Assembly: GCA_947652605.1 (NCBI GenBank)
Contig: OX393579.1
Coordinates: 25,069,674 to 25,133,673 of the forward strand
Direction of reading: 5' to 3'
DNA: 64,000 bases
Source of the DNA: Elmis aenea
Taxonomy: Eukaryota > Arthropoda > Insecta > Coleoptera > Elmidae
The position numbers and the translations under genes were made by a program. Positions 56,386-64,000 of the stretch are shown here, piece after piece (within the stretch, counting starts at the first letter, position 1; each line of letters starts with the position of its first letter). The notes under the pieces are model-generated. The model made no database searches and had not been told where the DNA came from. It saw only the letters and a list, made by a program, of their open reading frames with translations.

Positions 56386-58147
56386 ATGACGTTAATTATT
56401 TAACTACTGTAAAAGTACTGAAAGTAGCAATAGGTACATTTGCCAACTTTTAAATTGTTACTTTTTGGATGGATTTTGTTTTCAAGACCAAGTTGATTTT
56501 ACGAAAAATCGATTTATTTTGTGATTTTTGAAATCACACCAACCGTTATAATGTGACGCCCTCCAGCTCATTTACTTTTTAAATGAGTACTTAATATGAA
56601 ACTAACACTAGGCATTATTCACTGAACCATATAGCACTTCAAAGGGGCCAGTTTATGAGGATTTCAACTTTAGTAAAACAAAATAACGTTAAAATAATAC
56701 GGTCATAATTTGGAGTGGATGACGTCAGTGTTTGGGTTTTGTAGATCAACAAACGATTTGTTGATAATTTTGTACATCATAAGTTGGACACACTGCTCGT
56801 ACAATATGTGTTTATACGAAAGAATGACAGGGATACACATACCATGACTATGGAGGGTCCTGTGAACCCAAAATCTTAGGAAGGTTGTGCTTAGGTAGTT
56901 ATGAAGCAACCACCGAGAAATGTACAGTCAGTCGAAAAATAAAGGTGTTTGTTAGTAAACATTTTGTGTTTTCTTTGTGTCTTAAACCTCGTTCACAATT
57001 TGGGAGGTAATTCTTTATTCAAAAATAAGGCAGGCTTTTAAATATACTTTTTTCTTTAGACGTCTCCTTTCGGAGGAGCGGCAAAATTAGGTTTTTATTT
57101 TATTTCTCAAAATTGGATAAATATAGGAATATGATACTTGGTAGATGTTTTTTACTTGTTAAAAGGTTTTTCATAGTTTTATTTTTATGCTGAAAATAGC
57201 GACACCTGTTGTTTCTTTAATCAAAACTTTTTGCAGCCTTAAAATTTTCTTTAAAATCTTAATTCTTTAGAAACTTTTTTATTCTTTTTCTGCAAAACCT
57301 AAAGTTTTTGAGTAAACAATAAAATGTGTGAACCTTTCTTTTTTCGGTCTTGCTAACGGTAAACAGTATATCGCACATCGCAACATTTGTGTAATTCATT
57401 TTTAAGTTTAAGAGGTGACAACACGGAAATATGAATATAAACAAACCATGGTAACCACCAAAATGAATAGTTTTATATTGGAATATTTGATGGTGCAGGT
57501 TTACTTATTTTATATTTTACTCAAAAACCAAAAGGGGTTGCACTTTTCAACCGCTTGTGAAGGTGGAACATGATTAAAATTATAGCTATGGGAAACCTTT
57601 TAATAAGTAAAAACATCTACTAAATATCATTTTCCTACATTTATCCAAATTTGAGAAAAAAATAAAAACTTAATTTTACCGCTCGTTAGGGGAGTGTAAC
57701 TCAGAAAGAAGACGTCTAAGGAAAAAAAATTATATAAAATCCCCCCCTTAATAATGAAGAAGAAATGTCCCACAGTTAATAAGATTTTGTTTTAATCTTC
57801 AAAAAATAGATTTATTAGGTTGCCTTCTTTCTGGGTAACGATTAAAATAAGTTTCACTTGCAGCTTCACAATTATTATTACTTCGAATAGAACATTCTAA
57901 CATATCATACTTTTCGTAATATTCGTAAGCCATTTCGTGTTTTTAAGGTACAAACATATAAACAATTAACAGTTGAACCTGATTGTTTCTGTCAAATTAT
58001 CGTTAAAACAACAGAATGGCAATTTGTTTTACCAGTTATATTCTTAATGACATAAGCTTACTACTAAAAAAAAATTTAATACGAAAATTCAGGTACCTAA
58101 TTTTTGCTATAATGTAAGAGAAATGAATAAATCGACCCCACATGATA
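56386..58147. other. AT-rich DNA with an inverted-repeat element
   Basis: An inverted pair lies at about 57040-57180 and 57590-57740 (tttagacgtctcctttc against gaaagaagacgtctaag; ttggataaatataggaat against attttcctacatttatccaa), probably a MITE of about 700 bp whose ends are unclear. No gene is seen elsewhere. Confidence 0.5.
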
Positions 58148-58149
58148 TA

Positions 58150-60055
58150 CAGGGTGCACCACGACCCTGAGATTCTTCGATAGCTCCTTTATTAATGAAA
58201 ATATCAGAAAATGTTTAATACAAATATTGTGCGAACCTATTTTCTACATAACCTAAAATTATTTTCAAATATACAGAGTGTTTCGTTTGACCGGCACATA
58301 TAAAAATTTAATTTTTTTAAACAGAACACCCTGTATATTTTTACATTTTTGGATTCTTCTTAAAATTTACTTTAAAAAATGTATAAGGTTATATGGGTCT
58401 TAAGTCAACCGTTTTCGTAAAATTTACATTTTTGTGAAAATTTTGAGCGATACAGCACTTTCAATTTTTTTTAACATTAAAGTTATTTAAAAAAGCGGTA
58501 AAATTTCGTTTAAAACTTAGATTGACAATAGATTAATTAACACTTTGCACTAGCTACATTTTAAAAATATTATACAGGGTGTTTTTTACGCTTATTCAAA
58601 CTTGTGAAACTTTAAACATCGATAAGTCATTTTTCTTAAATGTAACACCCTGTATATTTTTACATTTTCTTGTAGAGAATTTAATTGTCTTTCGAAATTA
58701 TTAAGCATGTCCTATACCTAAAGTTAATATTTTTCGAGCTATCTCAATTTTTATTAGTATTACTAAGGCAATTAAAATATTTTAAAGTGGGCTATGGACT
58801 TAAGTTATAATTTTTCAAAGAATTTTTAAACAAAAGAATAAAAAGAGCTGCAACTTTAATTTTAGGCTAAAAATGTACCCCATTTTACCGAAATTTATCG
58901 TATAAATTGTTCAAGATTATGTCCTTGTTCTACGCAAAGCCGTAGACCTTGTCTGAAAGACTAGCTCCCTTTATAACATTTCGGGGGTTATACCATCAAA
59001 AGCAACACGAATCCTGTTCTGCACATCTTCAGCAGTTGTTGGGGGGTCTTGATACACCTGTTTTATGGGTCCCCACAAAAATAAATCTATAGGGGTAAGA
59101 TCAGGTGACCTAGGTGGCCAGGAGATTGGTCTACCTCGCCCTATCCATCTATTAGGATATTCTGTGTTCGGCAACTGCATTACTTGCTGAGTTGCTTTTA
59201 ATGGTATAACCCCCGAAATGTTATCAAGAGAACTAGAGTCTTTGAGACAACATCTACGGCTGTGCGTAGAACATGAACAAGGATATAATTTTAAACAATT
59301 TATACGATAAATTTCGGGGAAAAGGGGTACATTATTGGACTAAAATTAAAGTTGGAGCTCTTTTTATTCTTTTGTTTAAAAATTCTTTGAAAAATTACGG
59401 CTTATGTCCATGGCCGACTTTAAAATATTTTAATTGCCTTAGTAATACTAATAAAAATCGAGATAACTCGAAAAATATTAATTTTAGGTATAGGACATGC
59501 TTAATAATTTCGAAAGACAATTAAATTCTCTACAAGAAAATGTAAAAATATACAGGGTGTTACATTTAAGAAAAATGACTTATCGATGTTTAAAGTTTCA
59601 CAAGTTTGACCAAGCGTAAAAAACACCCTGTATAATATTTTTAAAATGTAACTAGCGCAGAGTGTTAATTAATCTATTGTCAATCTAAGTTTTAAACGAA
59701 ATTTTACCGCTTTTTTAAATAACTTTAATGTTAAAAAAAATTGAAAGTGCTGTATCGCTCAAAATTTTCACAAAAATGTAAATTTTACGAAAACGGTTGA
59801 CTTAAAACCCATATAATCTTATACATTTTTTAAAGTAAATTTTAAGAGGAATCCAAAAATGTAAAAATATACAGGGTGTTCTATTTAAAAAAATTAAATT
59901 TCTATATGTGCCGGTCAAACGAAACACTCTGTATATTTGAAAATAATTTTAGGTTATGTAGAAAATAGGTTCGCACAATATTTGTATTTAACATTTTTTG
60001 ATATTTTCATTAATAAAGGAGCTATCGAAGAATCTCAGGGTCGTGGTGCACCCTG
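58150..60055. mobile_element. 1.9-kb foldback element made of two inverted transposon 3' ends
   Basis: TATA-flanked. Left TACAGGGTGCACCACGACCC and right its exact inverse. Arms of about 860 bp (58150-59005, 59188-60055) pair along their length at high identity and contain further internal TACAGGGTGTT / AACACCCTGTA pairs. A loop of about 180 bp holds the rest of a transposase fragment. Both arms contain the transposase's last codons: in the right arm (plus strand) GITPEMLSRELESLRQHLRL continues to a stop at about 59310; in the left arm (minus strand) the same segment stops right after GITPEML. Confidence 0.88.
58971..59180 (-). pseudogene. Tc1/mariner-type transposase C-terminal fragment
   Basis: 69 codons: NRWIGRGRPISWPPRSPDL, TPIDLFLWGPIKQVYQDPPT, TAEDVQNRIRVAF and DGITPEML. 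WPPRSPDLTPxDxFLWG is the hallmark around the third catalytic residue of insect Tc1/mariner-like transposases, where Asp follows TPI. The first two catalytic residues are missing. A serine codon (TCA in the other arm) has become the TAA stop. Confidence 0.82.
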
Positions 60056-60057
60056 TA

Positions 60058-60441
60058 TATTATTGGAATGGGGAAAAAATCCTCCATCTCGTGATACCAC
60101 AACCAACTATGGGTTTCATTTAAAAAAATACAACTCTATGTCACAACTCGAATTTCGATTATTATTTTTTATTGTTTACACCACTGCATTCTTATCAAAA
60201 AGGTGCCTGTAGACCGCAAAATTATTTTTGTTTAGTTTCTTAAACAAATGAGATATAGTCATAAAACGAAAAATCGAGTTATCGGCGATAACTTGAAAAC
60301 AAAAGACGATAACCAGTTTTAGTTTTCCCCATTAACTTTTTTTTCGATAAAAGAGATCGAGGAACGGGGGTCCGTTTTTCTATAACTCTTATAGTTACCG
60401 AGATTCCCGATGAAAATATCGAAATTTGCCCACCCTGTACA
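60058..60441. mobile_element. Half element with a CACCCTGTA end
   Basis: Ends at CGAAATTTGCCCACCCTGTA (60422-60441), another member of the TACAGGGTG group. It abuts the foldback element directly, with only the shared TA between, suggesting that the foldback inserted into or beside it. No left end is visible. Confidence 0.5.
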
Positions 60442-62444
60442 GTATGTCACAGTATATAGAATTTTTCGAAATAATTTATATTGCAATAATCTATTGTTGC
60501 AATCATAAAAAATAACAAAGTTAATATTTGTCTGTAATAGAAAAAAAATTCTGATATAAAATATAATTCGTTAGCGTAATGTATCATAGTAGTTTTTTGG
60601 GTGTCTGTTACCAACGTAAATGACAAATAATAAACAATAATATTTTTTTTTAAGTTTTTCGTTATAAAATAAACTTCTGAATTAAGAGGTGTATGGTTAT
60701 TGTTATTTTAGATTTGAAATAAGATCTTGATATTAGCAAGATGTCCATATTAAACTTCGAATTTGAAACACCCCGTATGTTAAATGTTAGTCTCCAATGT
60801 TTTCATGTACTTAACACTTTTTTTGGAAGATTTGTTCTCTTTGCGGTGTTCTCAATGTGTGAATTGAATTTATATAATGGTAAATAAGTTTTGATTAATA
60901 TCCTAGAGTGTTTTGCCTCGTAAAGTGAGGGTAGACCGCAATGTTTCTTGTCATGTACGCTTAAATTCTTGCAGTTCGTGTAATTAAACATGATAAAGTT
61001 GAATTATATCGAGCTGAAAAGTTGCGAAATTTTTCATTTATAAGTAAGTCGGTTTGATCGCTTAAAATGATTTACATGTTAAAACTTTCAGCCATATATA
61101 AAGGTTCGACCCGGAAAAGCGAAGAAGGGAACAGGTCCTACAAAAAACGTTGCTAGCAAAACATCGAAAACCAAAACGTTTTACTAAAGGGTGTCAAGTA
61201 CGTTAGTGATGGCAATTTTGCTATTGTATTTTGTATTTTGTTCAGTTTACAAGGGTTGAGTTGCGTAAATTATGAATGCATTAATTTACTAGTTTTGTCA
61301 TAAAAACAGAATTATTTATATATGTTACATTAATGAAACCGGAAACCTATAAATACAATGTTCTATCACAAAATTCTTTAGTGTTAATATAACACGGAAC
61401 AAATTCGCTCCTAAAAATTTATCTCGTCCTTTATTTACTTTAATAAGATCAATTCCACAAGATCAAACGTATTCCACGCTGCATTTTACGCAAAAGAGCT
61501 ACAGATTGTTCAATTAAAATACAATAACGAAATCTGAATTATTAATGAGTAGAAAATTTGATTAAAGACTGAAAATAATTTACAAGCAGCCTTAAACTTT
61601 ATCAAATCAAACGGTAACGAATAATTGCCAATTGAGAATTACCAGATAAAATAAAGGAAACGTCTACCACTTCAATCTTCTCAGTTTATTTATATCCTTT
61701 GCCCTTTTGTAACTCCCAAAGTAAATGAAAATGGAAAGGAAATGAACTTTAATGTAATCCATTAGTGAGAGAAATTGTTCGCATTAAAATGATTCATAGA
61801 CAAAAGTTTGATGTTGAAAATTCCTTAAATGTTTTTCCAAGTTCCATCGCAAGTTGTCACCATTGTTTATACATACTTTGTGTTTAATAAATAATTGTTA
61901 CAAGATCATTAATTCTCAAGAAAATCTTTTTACGAATACTTAATTTTAGCTCGGTTTAAGAACATTCACGGGGTAACATACCTTAAAATTGTTACCATAG
62001 AACTGAAGAACAGCTATTTGTAATATTGTTTTTCAGAATGATACTAAATACATACTTTCAAATTTATATTGCAACTTTGTTATTTGAAACAACGCAACGG
62101 TAACAGTTTTTATGTTCCATTATTCGTTTAAGCAAGTTTGAATATAGTACATAATTAGAGCAACCGTCTTTAGTAATGTTTCTTAGTGTTTTAAGTCGCA
62201 ATTCAACAATTTTGAACAAAAACAGTTTTTTTTTGAGAATTTAAAAAAAAATTAAAATAAAATTTGTTACCTGGTAATTGTCAAACGTTTCGGATTTGAT
62301 GCGATTAGGTATTGATACAGCAACACAATTTTCGTTTGAATGGAAAACTTTGAAATATTTAGCGAAACACCAGGTATATTTTTATGTATTTTGATAGACG
62401 ATGTATCCAAAATTTAAAAATGTCATTCCTTTTATACACTATGG
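60442..62444. other. AT-rich DNA, no gene recognised
   Basis: A degenerate repeat end (TTTGAAACACCCCGTA, near 60763-60778) is the only transposon mark. The minus-strand ORF 60803-60991 (NLSVHDKKHCGLPSLYEAKH) has no family I can name. Confidence 0.45.
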
Positions 62445-62699
62445 CAGTGGTTTCCAACTTTTTTGTACTTCCGCTCCCCTTTTTCATTTAAATTTTTTTT
62501 TTCGTAAATCTAATTTCATAAATACTGTCATGATACAATAATTATTTAATGGGCTACAAAACAATATACCATATTCTGTGAAAATAGAGTTCTTTTTGTT
62601 TCTTCATACTCAAAAATGGTATTTTGGTAACAGCTGCGCGCCCGCAATAGTCTCGCGCCATCCTATAGGGGGGCGCGCCCCACAGGTTCGAAACCACTG
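62445..62699. mobile_element. Short hAT-type MITE
   Basis: 255 bp with ends CAGTGGTTTCCAAC and inverted CAGTGGTTTCGAAC, and 8-bp duplications CACTATGG / CACTATAG (7 of 8). The right side is GC-rich (gggggcgcgcccc). This is a common hAT MITE end type in animals. Confidence 0.85.
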
Positions 62700-62707
62700 C
62701 ACTATAG

Positions 62708-63467
62708 AGTTAATTAAAAAACAAAATACTTAGTTGTCCAAAAAAAGACAGAGTGCAGAAAAAAATCTTAAATATTACCACACCAGTGATGGAAATACGA
62801 ATACACTATACTTAAAATGAATACAGATATTTCAAGTAAATGATACTTGAAATGACCACCATTTGATTTTTGGAAGTAGGCTAACTAACCTCTGCCGTAA
62901 TTCTAACTAAAAATCAAGTGTGATATAAGCTTTTTTTTCATTTTTGTAGCTATAAAATGGCGATTACCCTTAAAATTTCAAAGTTTAGGTCCGTTTCCGG
63001 TTGAAAAAAAAAATTGAATAACAAAGCTAAAATTAGCTGGTCATGTGATATCTAATGCTGGTGTCGCAAAACTATGCCGGAGAGATTTTCGTGGGATTTT
63101 TTCCGGTAGTGCTGGCACTGTAACTGTTGGATCGCGATAATTTATTAGGAAAAGGTTGTTTAAGACACATTGCAAGTACGTTTATTTCCCATTGTGAGTA
63201 CACATGAGATAAGAAAGCAATTTTCCCGATTTCCGAGATTTCCCTGTTTTTTCGGTATTTGGGAACAAGAAAGCGAAAAAAAAACGAGAACAAACGATTA
63301 GTCCTTTTCACCACTAATAAGGAGTAGTATTGTTATAACGTTCCAGATGAATCTCTAATAGTTAATCAGACGGCTAGAAGGCATTTCCAGTAGTTATCGG
63401 ATAAATTCATGAACTTGTTTGTTGTCGGTAAAAACAATACCTACATGAACGAAGGCAAAAATTGTCG
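62708..63467. other. AT-rich DNA, no gene recognised
   Basis: Short ORFs only (for example 63072-63314 on the minus strand), without family motifs. Confidence 0.45.
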
Positions 63468-63706
63468 CAATGTTTTTACACATTGGAAATATTTTATTCT
63501 TCAAAGTTATAGACGATATCAAAATTCGTATTTTGCAGTTCTTTCTAATTTTTTTTGAATTCCGTTTGAGATATTTTCAATTTATCTCTGGATTATTAGT
63601 AAGCACTAAATTTAGCAACTTTGCCAAGTTTAAATCTATACTTGGAGCTACTATAACGAGCGAGATTCCCATGCTTAAACTCGAATTGCAAACATCCTGT
63701 ATACAG
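63468..63706. mobile_element. Right arm of a TACAGGGTG-family MITE
   Basis: Matches the right arm of the complete copy at 55048-55974 (ttatagacgat, tttgagatatttt, aatttagcaactttgccaa, cccatgcttaaactcgaatt) and ends in a degenerate CATCCTGTATA. Its left arm is missing. Confidence 0.75.
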
Positions 63707-64000
63707 GGTGCCCATTTTTCTAACCTGTTGTATGGGTAACTCCGTTAATATTAGAGATACAGAAACGTTTAAATTAGCAAATTTGTGCAGAATTTAAAGG
63801 GAAATCTGATGCCATTTTCAAATTTGACCTATGTCTTCAACTTTTTGAAATATTTTGAAAAAACTGAAAAATGTCGATTTTTTCAAACCTGAATAATTCC
63901 GTAACCATATGAATTAGAACAAAAATAAAAAGTAGCTTTAGTAGATATTTTTACGTAGATTTTAAATATGTTAACGAAATTTTCATAGCACTCTCGATTT
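63703..64000. mobile_element. Left end of another TACAGGGTG element, cut by the window edge
   Basis: TACAGGGTGCCCATTTTTCT begins immediately after the previous element's end (ctgtaTACAGGGTG), back to back. The right end would be beyond 64000. Confidence 0.5.

Noticed and set aside
60803..60991. Possible gene fragment (NLSVHDKKHCGLPSLYEAKH)
   Set aside because: No family recognised, no splice context, and short ORFs of this length are expected by chance.
54000..64000. Upstream SLC5 exons
   Set aside because: I read the minus strand for the N-terminal symporter motifs and found none between the transposons; the exons probably lie beyond the window, though a very short exon could have been missed.

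Overview
The window is AT-rich, intron-rich and transposon-dense nuclear DNA from an insect. Gypsy/errantivirus, BEL/Pao, mariner, hAT, piggyBac and PIF/Harbinger sequences occur together, short TTAGG runs are present, and many elements share TACAGGGTG termini. A beetle or other holometabolous insect is plausible, but the species cannot be fixed from sequence alone.

Only one host gene is well supported: a minus-strand SLC5 sodium:solute symporter (monocarboxylate/multivitamin transporter group). Six exons join in perfect phase: 53839-53993, 47198-47338, 46911-47129, 43552-43825, 42557-42804 and 29207-29618. They encode the last 482 residues and the stop. The first part of the protein, with the first membrane segments and the promoter, was not found up to 64000 and probably lies beyond the right edge. 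A tentative small plus-strand gene is proposed at 2684-3667.

Layout. 1-5050: mostly unique AT-rich DNA, a 175-bp tandem duplication, two weak gene candidates. 5053-5522: a tiny piggyBac derivative. 5795-6830: a hAT MITE holding a TA-flanked MITE. 9180-9800: a decayed end of the TACAGGGTG family. 11156-11652: a hexanucleotide array. 13540-19520: a LINE 3' end split by a full-length but internally deleted errantivirus with identical-looking LTRs. 19780-20840, 21877-22330 and 25060-25260: MITEs. 22590-23504: a dead mariner transposase. 26483-27897: a long-TIR element. 29207-53993: the SLC5 gene. Its 12.9-kb last intron holds a LINE tail, a mariner relic and a BEL/Pao provirus nested in a foldback-type DNA transposon. 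Its 6.5-kb first visible intron holds a foldback element whose arms are tandem repeats, a hAT element nested in a further inverted-repeat element, an 82-bp-arm perfect palindrome and another hAT element. 54631-56382: a PIF/Harbinger derivative with both ORF starts, split by a MITE. 58150-60055: a 1.9-kb foldback element made from two inverted copies of a transposase 3' end. 62445-62699: a hAT MITE.

The genes do not form an operon or pathway. The interest lies in nested insertion history, and in two foldback elements that each appear to be an inverted duplication of one end of a Tc1/mariner-type transposon, one of the 5' end and one of the 3' end. Nothing here is clearly a new biological system. 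All identities are read by eye from motifs; no database search was run.
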